The notes under the pieces are model-generated. The model saw only the letters and a program-made list of their open reading frames with translations. It was not told where the DNA came from and ran no database searches. From NCBI RefSeq assembly GCF_016899425.1, contig NZ_CP045995.1, positions 2,728,001 to 2,792,000 on the forward strand: 64,000 nt of DNA, read 5' to 3'. Source of the stretch: Burkholderia sp. MS389 (GTDB lineage: Bacteria; Pseudomonadota; Gammaproteobacteria; Burkholderiales; Burkholderiaceae). Made by a program: the position numbers and the translations under genes. Below, piece after piece: positions 33,185 through 42,162 of this stretch; position 1 is the stretch's first letter, and each line of letters starts with the position of its first letter.

Positions 33185-33485
33185 TCGCGTCGTCGCGCGC
33201 GGAGCGGGCGGGGAATGCGCATGTCGTGCGTGTTCGCCGCCCGTTTTTCTTTTCGATTCGCGAGGATTCGGTCGCGCGCCGAAGCGCGAGACGTGCGGCC
33301 GCGCGTCGTAATCGAGTCTTACACATCCGACAGTTGACGCGACAACGGATTATTGGGCATCTTGTCCGGGTTTTCGTTTGCGGCGGGGTGCCAACCGCCG
33401 CGACTTCCGCGCCGCGCGCCGGTGCGATGCCCCGTCATGCCGTATCCGCGATCGTGACGGCGGCGCCCAATCGAGGAGTGCATTC

Positions 33486-34361
33486 ATGTTGAAACCCGAA
33501 GTCGACAGCCTGGTCCCCCACGTCCCGTTTTCGCGCCGCAAGTTCATGCAGGCTGCGCTCGGCGGCACCTTCGCGGCGGCCGTGCTGCCTGTGTCGGCGC
33601 AGACGGTCACGACCGACAGCGCCGGGCTGGACGTCGACACCATCGAGATCCGCTCGGGCGATGCGAGTATTCCGGCGTATCGCGCCCAGCCGATCGACAA
33701 GACGAACCTGCCGGTCGTGATCGTGATCCACGAGATCTTCGGCGTCCACGCGCATATCGCCGACGTGTGCCGGCGCTTCGCGAAGCTCGGCTATCTCGCG
33801 ATCGCGCCCGACCTGTTCGCCAGGCAGGGCAATGCGGCGAAGTATCCGACGATGAAGGAGCTGTACGACCACATCATCAGCAAGGTGCCGGACCGGCAGG
33901 TGACGGAGGATCTCGATGCGACCGCCGCATGGGCCGGCAAGAACGGCGGCGACCTGTCGCGTCTCGGCGTGACGGGGTTCTGCTGGGGTGGCCGCCAGGC
34001 ATGGCTGTATGCGGAACACAATCCGCACGTGTTGGCCGCCGTCGCGTGGTACGGGTTCGTCGAAGGCAAGACCGACGAGATGACGCCGTTCAATCCGGTC
34101 GACCATGCGTCGTTGCTGAAGGTGCCGGTGCTCGGGCTGTATGGCGAGAAGGATCAGAACATCACGCAGGCGTCGCTCGCGGACATGCGCAAGGCGATCC
34201 AGGCGAGCGACTCGAAGCGCGCGCGCGAATCGGAGATCGTCGTGTATCCGGATGCCGGTCACGCGTTCTTCGCCGACTACCGGCCGAGTTACGTGAAGGG
34301 CGATGCCGAGGACGGCTGGAAGCGCGCGATCGAGTGGTTCCACAAGTACGGCGTGATGTAA
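33486..34361 (+). CDS. Tat-exported dienelactone hydrolase family protein
   Basis: 291 residues. The N-terminus has a Tat signal (FSRRKFMQAALGGTFAAAVLPVSAQ). The DLH alpha/beta-hydrolase fold follows, with HEIFGVHAHIADVCRRFAKLGY, the nucleophile Cys in GVTGFCWGGRQAW, Asp in YGEKDQNI and His in PDAGHAFFADYRPSY. DLH proteins hydrolyse cyclic enol lactones; exported versions have broader, poorly known substrates. GAGGAG lies 8 nt before the ATG. The 301-bp gap upstream (33185-33485) has no gene that I can see. It converges with the sulfurtransferase gene. Confidence 0.9.
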   Translation: MLKPEVDSLVPHVPFSRRKFMQAALGGTFAAAVLPVSAQTVTTDSAGLDVDTIEIRSGDASIPAYRAQPIDKTNLPVVIVIHEIFGVHAHIADVCRRFAKLGYLAIAPDLFARQGNAAKYPTMKELYDHIISKVPDRQVTEDLDATAAWAGKNGGDLSRLGVTGFCWGGRQAWLYAEHNPHVLAAVAWYGFVEGKTDEMTPFNPVDHASLLKVPVLGLYGEKDQNITQASLADMRKAIQASDSKRARESEIVVYPDAGHAFFADYRPSYVKGDAEDGWKRAIEWFHKYGVM

Positions 34362-34415
34362 GCGACGAGCGGCGGCAACGGCCGCCGCATCATCGTCGTC
34401 GCGCCGCGCGGGTGC

Positions 34416-35285
34416 TCAAGGATTCGGGCCGGTCGCGATCGGCCGCGACGGATCGGCGCTCCATTCGCTCCACGAGCCCGGGTACAGCGACGCGCCGTGC
34501 AGGCCGGCCACTTCCAGCGCCAGCGCGTTGTGGCATGCGGTGACGCCGGAGCCGCATTGCAGGATCACGCGGTTCGGCTCGGTGCCGGCCAGCACGGTGG
34601 TGAATGCCTCGCGCAATTCATGGCCGGTCTTGAAGCGGCCGTCGGCGGTCAGGTTGTCCTTGAAGAAGCGGTTGCGCGCGCCCGGAATGTGCCCGCCCAC
34701 CCGATCGATCGTTTCGTTTTCGCCGCGATAGCGATCCGGTGCGCGGGCATCGATCACGACGCGCGCGGGCGACGACACGTTCGCGAGCACGGCCGCCGCA
34801 TCGACGGTCGATTCGAGCGGCGTGGCCGAGCGGAAGTCGCCGGCGGCCGGGTGCGGCACGTCGGTCGTCAGCGGCTGGCCGGCCGCTTCCCAGGCCTGCA
34901 GGCCGCCATCGAGCACGGCGACCGAATCGTGGCCGAGCCAGCGCAGCAGCCACCACAGGCGCGCCGCATAGGCGCCGCCTTGCGCGTCGTACGCGACGAC
35001 CTGCTGACCCTGCTTGAGGCCGCGGCTGGCGAGCAGCGTCGCGAGCGCGTCGCGGGTCGGCAGCGGATGGCGGCCGTTGGTGCCCGTCTTGCGGCCTGAC
35101 AGGTCGCGATCGAGATGAAGATAGTGCGCGCCGGGGAGGTGACCGGCCGCGTAGGCGGCTTCGCCGGCGCCGGGATCGGCGAGATCGAAGCGGCAGTCGA
35201 ACAGCGCGACGCTGCCGGGCGCCGCGGCCAGGCGCTCGGCGAGATTGGCGGCGGAGATGAGCGTGGTGTAATGAGTGTGTGGCAT
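34416..35285 (-). CDS. Two-domain sulfurtransferase (rhodanese / 3-mercaptopyruvate sulfurtransferase, SseA-like)
   Basis: 289 residues with two rhodanese domains: the inactive N-terminal one (about 1-135: LFDCRFDLADPGAGE...GAHYLHLDRDLSG) and the catalytic C-terminal one (about 155-285) with active-site loop CGSGVTACHNALALE. CGSGVTA is the SseA-type loop. It transfers sulfane sulfur from thiosulfate or 3-mercaptopyruvate to an acceptor. A 7-bp inverted repeat with a 12-nt spacer (TGGAGTG 35296-35302 / CACTCCA 35315-35321) straddles the leader and could be an operator or RBS-occluding structure. Confidence 0.9.
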   Translation of the reverse strand: MPHTHYTTLISAANLAERLAAAPGSVALFDCRFDLADPGAGEAAYAAGHLPGAHYLHLDRDLSGRKTGTNGRHPLPTRDALATLLASRGLKQGQQVVAYDAQGGAYAARLWWLLRWLGHDSVAVLDGGLQAWEAAGQPLTTDVPHPAAGDFRSATPLESTVDAAAVLANVSSPARVVIDARAPDRYRGENETIDRVGGHIPGARNRFFKDNLTADGRFKTGHELREAFTTVLAGTEPNRVILQCGSGVTACHNALALEVAGLHGASLYPGSWSEWSADPSRPIATGPNP

Positions 35286-35333
35286 GACGACTCCCTGGAG
35301 TGCAAATGGCCTGACACTCCAAGTCTAAACAAA

Positions 35334-35359
35334 AAAAGACGGGCCGAAGCCCGTCTTTT
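35334..35359 (-). terminator. Terminator of the Rieske oxygenase gene
   Basis: AAAAGACGGGC-CGAA-GCCCGTCTTTT is a perfect 11-bp stem with a tetraloop, 43 bp past the Rieske gene stop on the minus strand. Confidence 0.85.
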
Positions 35360-35402
35360 CGTCTGCCGGATGCCGCGCGGCGTCAACGCGCCGCAGCCGC
35401 TG

Positions 35403-36509
35403 TCAGAGGCCGCCGAGGTGGCGGCGCAGGAACTCGTGGAAGTGCTGCATCCCGTCTTCCATCGGGCTCTGGTACGGGCCGACCTGCGACTCGCCGCGGG
35501 CCATCAGCGCACGGCGGCCCGCGTCCATCCGCATCGCGATCTCGTCGTCCTCGACGGCCGTTTCCATATAGGCGGCACGCTCGGCCTCGACGAATTCGCG
35601 TTCGAACAGCGCGATTTCCTCGGGGTAATAGAACTCGACGATGTTGGTCGTCTTCTGCGGCCCGCGCGGAATCAGCCACGACACGACCAGCACGTGCGGA
35701 TACCACTCGATCATCAGGCCCGGGTAGTAGACCATCCAGATCGCGCCGAACTCCGGCGGCACGCCGTTGCGGAACTTCAGCACCTGCTCGTGCCATTTCT
35801 GGTAAGTCGTGCTGCCCGGTTTCGCGAGGGCGTTGTGCACGCCGACCGTCTGCACGCTGTACCAGTCGCCGAACTCCCATTTGAGATCGTCGCACGACAC
35901 GAAGCTGCCGAGACCCGGGTGGAACGGGACGACGTGGTAATCCTCGAGGTAGACCTCGATGAACGTCTTCCAGTTGTAGTCGCACTCGTGCACTTCGACG
36001 TGATCGAACTGGTATTCGGCGAAGTCGAAGTGATGCTTCGTGCCGAGGTTCGCGAGATCGCGCGCGACGTTGCGGCCCTCGGCCTCGAACAGCAGCCCCT
36101 GCCAGTTCTGCAGTGGGCTCTTGCCGAGGTTCAGGCACGGCTTGTCGGGGAAGTGCGGCGCGCCGAGCAACTGGCCTTCGAGGTCGTACGTCCAGCGGTG
36201 CAGCGGACACACGATGTTCTGCGCATGGCCGCGCCCGTTGAGCATGATCGCCTGCCGGTGGCGGCACACGTTCGACAGCAGCTCGATCTGGTTCGTCTGG
36301 TTACGGACCAGCACGCGGCCTTCCTTCTCGGACGGCAGCGCAAAATAGTCTCCCGCCTCGGGCACCATCAACTCGTGCCCGACGTAACGAGGACCTTTCT
36401 TGAAGAGGGTTTCGATCTCGCGCTCGAGTAGCGCCTCATCGAAATATGCAGTGACTGGAAGCTGGCTGTGGGCCGACTTCAACTGAAGCGCATCGCTCAG
36501 ATTGGACAT
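35403..36509 (-). CDS. Aromatic-ring-hydroxylating dioxygenase alpha-subunit-like Rieske protein
   Basis: 368 residues. A Rieske [2Fe-2S] domain (about 40-150) has CRHRQ-x17-CPLHRWTYD. A C-terminal catalytic domain carries the mononuclear-iron ligands in EVYLEDYHVVPFHPGLGSF (H-x4-H type) and a downstream Asp. No beta subunit, ferredoxin or reductase gene is adjacent, so it is a stand-alone oxygenase component using housekeeping electron donors; the substrate is unknown. The ATG at 36509 (MSNLSDALQLK) is preferred over a frame extension to 36554. It has its own terminator. Confidence 0.88.
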   Translation of the reverse strand: MSNLSDALQLKSAHSQLPVTAYFDEALLEREIETLFKKGPRYVGHELMVPEAGDYFALPSEKEGRVLVRNQTNQIELLSNVCRHRQAIMLNGRGHAQNIVCPLHRWTYDLEGQLLGAPHFPDKPCLNLGKSPLQNWQGLLFEAEGRNVARDLANLGTKHHFDFAEYQFDHVEVHECDYNWKTFIEVYLEDYHVVPFHPGLGSFVSCDDLKWEFGDWYSVQTVGVHNALAKPGSTTYQKWHEQVLKFRNGVPPEFGAIWMVYYPGLMIEWYPHVLVVSWLIPRGPQKTTNIVEFYYPEEIALFEREFVEAERAAYMETAVEDDEIAMRMDAGRRALMARGESQVGPYQSPMEDGMQHFHEFLRRHLGGL

Positions 36510-36778
36510 TCCCACTCCCGGTGTTAGCGTGAAAGCAGTGAACAACCCAACCATCGAAAAATCGATTTAGGGAAACGGACAATTATACCCGGTTCGCCCC
36601 GCAAGGCTAGGATTAAGTGCCTGATTTGTGTCAATTTTTTGTCGGGCGGCCGTCGAGAGGCGCACACTGTGCGTCGTAGAGGGGGCCGGAATTGTGCGCG
36701 GGCGCCCACGACGGCAGGTCGGAAAATTCTCTTTTGCCGTAGAATGTCCGACTTGTTTTGAAATTTGACACCTCGTCC

Positions 36779-37072
36779 ATGGCGAAAACCGCATCCCCAG
36801 GCGCCACGCCGCCCGGCAACGGCACCGAACCGTTGCCGGACAATTACGAGATGGCGCTCGCGGAACTCGAGACGCTGGTTGCCCGGATGGAAGGCGGCGC
36901 GTTGAGCCTCGAGGATTCGCTGGCGGCGTATCGCCGCGGTGCGACCCTCGTTGCGTTTTGCCAACAGCAGCTCGAGAAAGTGGAGCAGCAGGTTCGCGTG
37001 CTCGACGGCGCGACGCTGAAGCCGCTTTCGTCCGGAACGGCCGCCACGGACGGCGAAGACGACGATCTATGA
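36779..37072 (+). CDS. xseB: Exodeoxyribonuclease VII small subunit
   Basis: 97 residues. The conserved XseB core is present: YEMALAELETLVARMEGGALSLEDSLAAYRRGATLVAFCQQQLEKVEQQVRVLD, a two-helix coiled coil that packs on XseA. The N-terminal ~25 residues are a Pro/Gly/Thr-rich extension. The ATG at 36779 starts MAKTASPG; a TTG at 36758 is in frame but less likely. The stop overlaps the ispA start (ATGA at 37069-37072), so the two are translationally coupled. xseA is not in the window. Confidence 0.92.
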   Translation: MAKTASPGATPPGNGTEPLPDNYEMALAELETLVARMEGGALSLEDSLAAYRRGATLVAFCQQQLEKVEQQVRVLDGATLKPLSSGTAATDGEDDDL

Positions 37073-37953
37073 CATTCGAACAATGGATGCGGTCCGTGCT
37101 TGACCGTGTCGAGGACGCACTCGGCCACTATCTGCCGGCTGAAACCGCGACGCCCGCGAAACTTCACGAGGCGATGCGCTATGCGGTCCTCGGTGGCGGC
37201 AAACGCGTTCGCCCGCTGCTGTGCCATGCAGCAGGCGAACTGACCGGCGCGACCGAAGCGGCGCGCAACGCGGCGGCGGCGGCGCTGGAGATGATCCACG
37301 TCTACTCGCTCGTGCACGACGACATGCCGTGCATGGACGACGACGCGCTGCGTCGCGGCAAGCCGACCGTGCACGTACAGTACGACGAACCGACGGCGCT
37401 GCTGGTCGGCGACGCGCTGCAGTCGCAGGCGTTCGTCGCGCTGACCGACGCCGATGCGCTGTCGCCGGTGCAGCAAGCGGCGCTGGTGCGCGAGCTGGCG
37501 CTCGCGAGCGGCTCGATCGGCATGGCCGGCGGGCAGGCGATCGACCTGGCGAGCGTCGGCCTGAAGCTGACGCGCGAACAGCTCGAGACGATGCACCGGA
37601 TGAAGACGGGCGCTTTGCTGCGCGCGGCCGTGCGGATGGGCGCGCTGGCCGGCGAGACGCCGTCGGCGGAAACGATGGCCGCGCTGGATGTTTACGCGGG
37701 CGCCGTGGGTCTGGCCTTTCAGGTCGTCGACGACATTCTCGACGTCACGACCGATTCGGCGACGCTCGGCAAGACGGCCGGCAAGGACGCGGCGAACGAC
37801 AAGCCGACCTATGTATCGATCCTCGGTCTCGAGGCGTCGCGCGAGCTGGCAGCGCAGCTGCGCGCCGAAGCGCACGACGCGCTGAAACCGTTCGGCGCAC
37901 GCGCACAGCGTCTCGCCGAACTTGCCGACCTGGTAGTGAACCGGGTCAGCTGA
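37069..37953 (+). CDS. ispA: Farnesyl diphosphate synthase (geranyltranstransferase)
   Basis: 294 residues of the trans-isoprenyl diphosphate synthase family: GGGKRVRPLLC, first Asp-rich motif HDDMPCMDDD (FARM, about 84-93), GDALQSQAF and second Asp-rich motif FQVVDDILD (SARM). It condenses IPP with DMAPP and GPP to make FPP for undecaprenyl phosphate and quinones. The start overlaps the xseB stop, and dxs follows 81 bp later on the same strand: the common xseB-ispA-dxs isoprenoid unit. Confidence 0.95.
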   Translation: MTFEQWMRSVLDRVEDALGHYLPAETATPAKLHEAMRYAVLGGGKRVRPLLCHAAGELTGATEAARNAAAAALEMIHVYSLVHDDMPCMDDDALRRGKPTVHVQYDEPTALLVGDALQSQAFVALTDADALSPVQQAALVRELALASGSIGMAGGQAIDLASVGLKLTREQLETMHRMKTGALLRAAVRMGALAGETPSAETMAALDVYAGAVGLAFQVVDDILDVTTDSATLGKTAGKDAANDKPTYVSILGLEASRELAAQLRAEAHDALKPFGARAQRLAELADLVVNRVS

Positions 37954-38034
37954 CGCGAAAGCCCGCCGCCGCGCACACGCTACGGTGCGTGCAAAAGAAT
38001 GCGGGCGCGTTTGATTTCCTACAATGGAACGACG

Positions 38035-39939
38035 ATGTACGACTTGCTGAAAACCATCGACGACCCGGCGGATTTGCGCCGCCTCGATCGTCGCCAACTG
38101 CAACCGCTCGCGGATGAACTGCGCGCGTTCGTGCTCGACAGCGTGTCGAAGACGGGCGGCCATTTGTCGTCCAACCTCGGGACGGTCGAGCTGACGATCG
38201 CGTTGCACTACGTGTTCAACACGCCGAACGATCGCATCGTCTGGGACGTGGGTCACCAGACCTACCCGCACAAGATCCTGACGGGCCGCCGCGACCAGAT
38301 GCACTCGCTGCGTCAGCAGGACGGCATCTCGGGTTTCCCGCGCCGTTCGGAGTCGGAATACGACACGTTCGGCACCGCGCACTCGAGCACGTCGATCTCG
38401 GCCGCGCTCGGGATGGCGATCGGCAGCCAGCTGAATGGCGACGACCGCTTCTCGATCGCCGTGATCGGCGACGGCGCGATGACGGCCGGCATGGCGTTCG
38501 AGGCGATGAACAACGCGGGCGTGTCGGAAGATGCGAAAGTGCTCGTGATCCTGAACGACAACGACATGTCGATCTCGCCGCCGGTCGGCGCGCTGAATCG
38601 CCATCTCGCGCGCCTGATGTCGGGCCGCTTCTATGCGGCCGCGCGCGCGGGCGTCGAGCGCGTGCTGAGCGTGGCGCCGCCGGTGCTCGAACTCGCGCGC
38701 AAGCTCGAGGAGCACGCGAAGGGTATGGTCGTGCCGGCCACGCTGTTCGAGGAATTCGGCTTCAACTACATCGGCCCGATCGACGGTCACGATCTCGATT
38801 CGCTGATCCCGACGCTGCAGAACATCCGCGAGCTGCGCGGCCCGCAGTTCCTGCACGTGGTGACGAAGAAAGGCCAGGGCTACAAGCTCGCCGAAGCCGA
38901 TCCCGTGCTCTATCACGGCCCCGGCAAGTTCAATCCGGCCGAAGGCATCAAGCCGTCGACCACGCCTGCGAAGAAGACGTACACGCAGGTGTTCGGCGAG
39001 TGGCTGTGCGACGAAGCCGAGCGCGATACGCGCGTGGTCGGCATCACGCCCGCGATGCGCGAAGGCTCGGGCATGGTCGAATTCGAGAAGCGCTTCAAGG
39101 ATCGCTACTACGACGTCGGCATCGCCGAGCAGCATGCGGTGACGTTCGCCGGCGGTCTCGCGACCGAAGGGCTGAAGCCCGTCGTCGCGATCTACTCGAC
39201 GTTCCTGCAACGTGCGTACGACCAGCTGATCCACGACGTCGCGCTGCAGAACCTGCCGGTCGTGTTCGCGATCGACCGCGCGGGCCTCGTCGGCGCGGAC
39301 GGCGCGACGCATGCGGGCGCGTACGATCTCGCGTTCATGCGCTGCATCCCGAACATGACGATCATGGCCGCATCCGACGAGAACGAATGCCGCCAGATGC
39401 TGCACACGGCGCTGCAGCAGCCGAACCCGACCGCGGTGCGCTATCCGCGCGGCGCGGGCACGGGCGTGGCGACGGTGAAGGAATTCACCGAGATCCCGCT
39501 CGGCAAGGGCGAAGTGCGGCGCCGCACGTCGCAGCCGGAAGGCAAGCGCGTCGCGATCCTCGCGTTCGGCACGATGGTGGCGCCGTCGCTCGCCGCTGCC
39601 GAGGAGCTCGATGCAACGGTCGCGAACATGCGCTTCGTGAAGCCGATCGACGCGGCGCTCGTGCGCGAGCTCGCCGAAACGCACGACTACGTCGTCACGG
39701 TCGAGGAAGGCTGCGTGATGGGTGGCGCGGGCTCGGCCTGCGTCGAAGCCCTGATGGAGAGTGGGGTTATCCGACCCGTACTACAATTGGGCCTCCCTGA
39801 CCTGTTCATCGATCATGGCGACCCCGCGAAGCTGCTGTCGCAATGCGGCCTCGACGGCGCGGGCATCGCGAAATCGATTCGCGAACGCTTTCTGAATCCG
39901 GCGGCCGATGTCGCCGGTCAGGCGAAGCGCGTCGCGTAA
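38035..39939 (+). CDS. dxs: 1-deoxy-D-xylulose-5-phosphate synthase
   Basis: 634 residues of the transketolase-like, thiamine-diphosphate-dependent enzyme that condenses pyruvate and glyceraldehyde-3-phosphate, first step of the MEP pathway. Seen: GGHLSSNLGTVELTIALH with the catalytic His, VWDVGHQTYPHKILTGRR, the ThDP-Mg motif GDGAMTAGMAFEAMNNAG...LNDNDMSIS, FNYIGPIDGHD and RYYDVGIAEQHAVTFAGGLA with the general-base Glu. Full length for the family. Follows ispA, which consumes its products; a terminator closes the unit at 40002-40025. Confidence 0.96.
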   Translation: MYDLLKTIDDPADLRRLDRRQLQPLADELRAFVLDSVSKTGGHLSSNLGTVELTIALHYVFNTPNDRIVWDVGHQTYPHKILTGRRDQMHSLRQQDGISGFPRRSESEYDTFGTAHSSTSISAALGMAIGSQLNGDDRFSIAVIGDGAMTAGMAFEAMNNAGVSEDAKVLVILNDNDMSISPPVGALNRHLARLMSGRFYAAARAGVERVLSVAPPVLELARKLEEHAKGMVVPATLFEEFGFNYIGPIDGHDLDSLIPTLQNIRELRGPQFLHVVTKKGQGYKLAEADPVLYHGPGKFNPAEGIKPSTTPAKKTYTQVFGEWLCDEAERDTRVVGITPAMREGSGMVEFEKRFKDRYYDVGIAEQHAVTFAGGLATEGLKPVVAIYSTFLQRAYDQLIHDVALQNLPVVFAIDRAGLVGADGATHAGAYDLAFMRCIPNMTIMAASDENECRQMLHTALQQPNPTAVRYPRGAGTGVATVKEFTEIPLGKGEVRRRTSQPEGKRVAILAFGTMVAPSLAAAEELDATVANMRFVKPIDAALVRELAETHDYVVTVEEGCVMGGAGSACVEALMESGVIRPVLQLGLPDLFIDHGDPAKLLSQCGLDGAGIAKSIRERFLNPAADVAGQAKRVA

Positions 39940-40001
39940 GCTGACGCCGCCCGTGGGCGGCGTCGGTGCGACTGGCGCAACCGGTCTTCATTGATGCGGA
40001 A

Positions 40002-40025
40002 AACATGGGCCTGCGGGCCCATGTT
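40002..40025 (+). terminator. Terminator after dxs
   Basis: AACATGGGCC-TGCG-GGCCCATGTT is a perfect 10-bp stem followed by GCTTTT. Confidence 0.8.
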
Positions 40026-40092
40026 GCTTTTCCGGCCGCCGCATGATGCGGCGTGCGCGTCGTCGGACGCGCGGCTTACAAGGATTGAACAA

Positions 40093-40902
40093 ATGAACCA
40101 GATGAATCCCGCCTTCGTGATGCCCGACGTGCAGAGCACGGTGGATATCCGTCAGATCCCGATTCAGCGCGTGGGCGTGAAGGCGGTTCGGCATCCGTTG
40201 ACGGTGCGTACCGAAAGCGGCGACGTGCAACCGACGGTCGGTGTCTGGAACCTCGACGTCCGTCTGCCGGCCGATCAGAAGGGCACGCACATGTCGCGCT
40301 TCGTCGCGCTGCTCGAAGAGAATCGCGCGCCGCTGACGGTCGAGCGCTTCCGCGCGATGCTCGCATCGATGCTCGTGAAGCTCGAAGCCGAGGCCGGCCG
40401 CATCGAAGTCACGTTCCCGTACTTCGTGAACAAGACGGCGCCGGTGTCCGGCGTGCAGAGCCTGCTCGACTATGAAGTGACGCTCACGGGCGAAAGCCGC
40501 AACGGCGACACGCGCGTGTTCCTGAAGGTGCTCGTGCCGGTGACGAGCCTGTGCCCGTGCTCGAAGAAGATCTCGCAGTACGGCGCGCACAACCAGCGCT
40601 CGCACGTGACGATCGATGCGGAGCTGGCCGCCGATCTGCCGGTCGAGGCGCTGATCCGCATCGCGGAAGAGGAAGCGTCGTGCGAACTGTGGGGGCTGCT
40701 GAAGCGTCCGGACGAGAAGTTCGTCACCGAGCGTGCCTACGAGAACCCGAAGTTCGTCGAGGATCTCGTGCGTGACGTCGCGCAACGTCTCGATGCGGAC
40801 GAGCGCGTGATCGCGTACGTGCTCGAAGCCGAGAACTTCGAGTCGATCCACAATCACAGCGCGTATGCGCTGATCGAACGCGACAAGCGGCACGCTGCAT
40901 AA
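40093..40902 (+). CDS. folE2: GTP cyclohydrolase FolE2 (type IB)
   Basis: 269 residues. FolE2 signatures are present: PIQRVGVKAVRHPLTVRT near the N-terminus, the metal/active-site cysteine loop VTSLCPCSKKISQYGAHNQRSHV and a C-terminal AENFESIHNHSAYALIERDK. It converts GTP to 7,8-dihydroneopterin triphosphate for folate. Unlike FolE1 it does not strictly need zinc. AAGGA lies 8-12 nt before the ATG. Monocistronic between two clear terminators; no Zur-like dyad is obvious upstream. Confidence 0.95.
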   Translation: MNQMNPAFVMPDVQSTVDIRQIPIQRVGVKAVRHPLTVRTESGDVQPTVGVWNLDVRLPADQKGTHMSRFVALLEENRAPLTVERFRAMLASMLVKLEAEAGRIEVTFPYFVNKTAPVSGVQSLLDYEVTLTGESRNGDTRVFLKVLVPVTSLCPCSKKISQYGAHNQRSHVTIDAELAADLPVEALIRIAEEEASCELWGLLKRPDEKFVTERAYENPKFVEDLVRDVAQRLDADERVIAYVLEAENFESIHNHSAYALIERDKRHAA

Positions 40903-40931
40903 CGTCGCGGCGTTTTGTCGCGCCCATGACG

Positions 40932-40959
40932 AAGGCCGCTCGGAACCGAGCGGCCTTTT
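40932..40959. terminator. Bidirectional terminator (folE2 / tsaD)
   Basis: AAGGCCGCTCGG-AA-CCGAGCGGCCTT is a perfect 12-bp stem with a T-run on the plus strand, between convergent folE2 and tsaD. Confidence 0.85.
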
Positions 40960-40991
40960 CGTTTTCTGTCTGGGGCGTCGCGTGGCGCGAT

Positions 40992-42032
40992 TCAGCTTGC
41001 GAGCGACGCGAGATCCCAGCGCGGCTTCACCGTGAATGCGTAATCGGCATTCGCCTGTTCAGGCCAGCGGCCGAGCCGCAGCGCGCCCGCGAGCGCGATC
41101 ATCGCGCCGTTGTCGGTGCACAGTGCGAGATCGGGGTAGTGCACGTCGAAGCCGCGCTTGGCCGCGGCCGCCGACAGGGCCGCGCGCAACTGGCGGTTCG
41201 CGCCGACGCCGCCCGCGACCACGAGGCGCTTGAGCTTCGTCCGCTTCAGCGCGGCGAGCGACTTCGCGACGAGCACGTCGACGGCCGCATCGACGAAGCC
41301 GCGCGCAAGATCGGCCTTCGCGCGTTCGAGTGCTTCGCCGTCGAGCTTCGCCGCTTCGAATTTCTTCATCTGCGTGAGCACGGCCGTCTTCAGGCCGCTG
41401 AAGCTGAAGTCGAGATCGCCCGAATGCAGCATCGGGCGCGGCAGCACGACCGCGCCCGGCGTGCCCGTTTCGGCGAGCTTCGATACTTCGGGGCCGCCCG
41501 GGTAGCCGAGGCCGATCAGTTTCGCGGTCTTGTCGAACGCTTCGCCGGCCGCGTCGTCGAGCGTTTCGCCGAGCGTCTCGTACACGCCGACGTCGGTCAC
41601 GCGCATCAACTGCGTGTGGCCGCCGGAAACCAGCAGCGCGACGAACGGGAACGGCGGCGGCGCGTCGACCAGCAACGGCGACAGCAGGTGGCCTTCGAGA
41701 TGATGGATGCCGACGGTCGGCTTGTTCCACGCGAGCGCGAGCGCATTCGCGATGCTCGCGCCGACCAGCAGCGCGCCGGCGAGGCCGGGGCCTTGCGTGA
41801 ACGCGATCGCGTCGATGTCGTCGCGGCGCGTGCCGCTTTGCGCCATCACTTCCTCGAGCAGCGGCAGCGCGCGGCGGATGTGGTCGCGCGATGCGAGCTC
41901 GGGCACGACGCCGCCGTATTCGCGGTGCATCGCGATCTGCGAATGGAGCGCGTGCGCGAGCAGGCCGCGCTGCGTGTCGTAGAGCGCGAGGCCGGTTTCG
42001 TCGCAGGAGCTTTCGATGCCGAGAACGAGCAT
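40992..42032 (-). CDS. tsaD: TsaD, tRNA N6-threonylcarbamoyladenosine transferase subunit
   Basis: 346 residues of the Kae1/Qri7/TsaD ASKHA-fold family: MLVLGIESSCDETGLALYD, metal-binding GIHHLEGHLLSP (HxxxH), LVSGGHTQLM, GEAFDKTAKLIGLGYPGGP and VVAGGVGANRQLR. With TsaB, TsaE and TsaC it makes t6A37 in ANN-decoding tRNAs, including the Ile and Met tRNAs. The ATG at 42032 is set by the universal MLVLGIESSCDE start; the frame is open further upstream without homology. An extended -10 lies about 60 bp upstream. Confidence 0.96.
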   Translation of the reverse strand: MLVLGIESSCDETGLALYDTQRGLLAHALHSQIAMHREYGGVVPELASRDHIRRALPLLEEVMAQSGTRRDDIDAIAFTQGPGLAGALLVGASIANALALAWNKPTVGIHHLEGHLLSPLLVDAPPPFPFVALLVSGGHTQLMRVTDVGVYETLGETLDDAAGEAFDKTAKLIGLGYPGGPEVSKLAETGTPGAVVLPRPMLHSGDLDFSFSGLKTAVLTQMKKFEAAKLDGEALERAKADLARGFVDAAVDVLVAKSLAALKRTKLKRLVVAGGVGANRQLRAALSAAAAKRGFDVHYPDLALCTDNGAMIALAGALRLGRWPEQANADYAFTVKPRWDLASLAS

Positions 42033-42090
42033 GGGTGAGGGCAGGGCGCGCCGATTCGGACGCGCCGCGGGTAGGTCGACGTAACCTGAA

Positions 42091-42099
42091 ATTATAGCA
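42091..42099 (-). promoter_or_regulatory. Extended -10 promoter of tsaD
   Basis: On the minus strand it reads TG-C-TATAAT, a perfect extended -10, about 59 bp before the tsaD start. No convincing -35 is needed or seen. Confidence 0.65.
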
Positions 42100-42162
42100 G
42101 GCGGGGGCTCGCCGCCGCCGCGGGCGGGCCGGGCCCGAGGCCGGGCAGGTACAATCCGCGCC

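Noticed and set aside
36844..39684. 946-codon antisense frame over xseB-ispA-dxs
   Set aside because: Spans three real genes in opposite orientation; composition typical of GC3-driven shadows.
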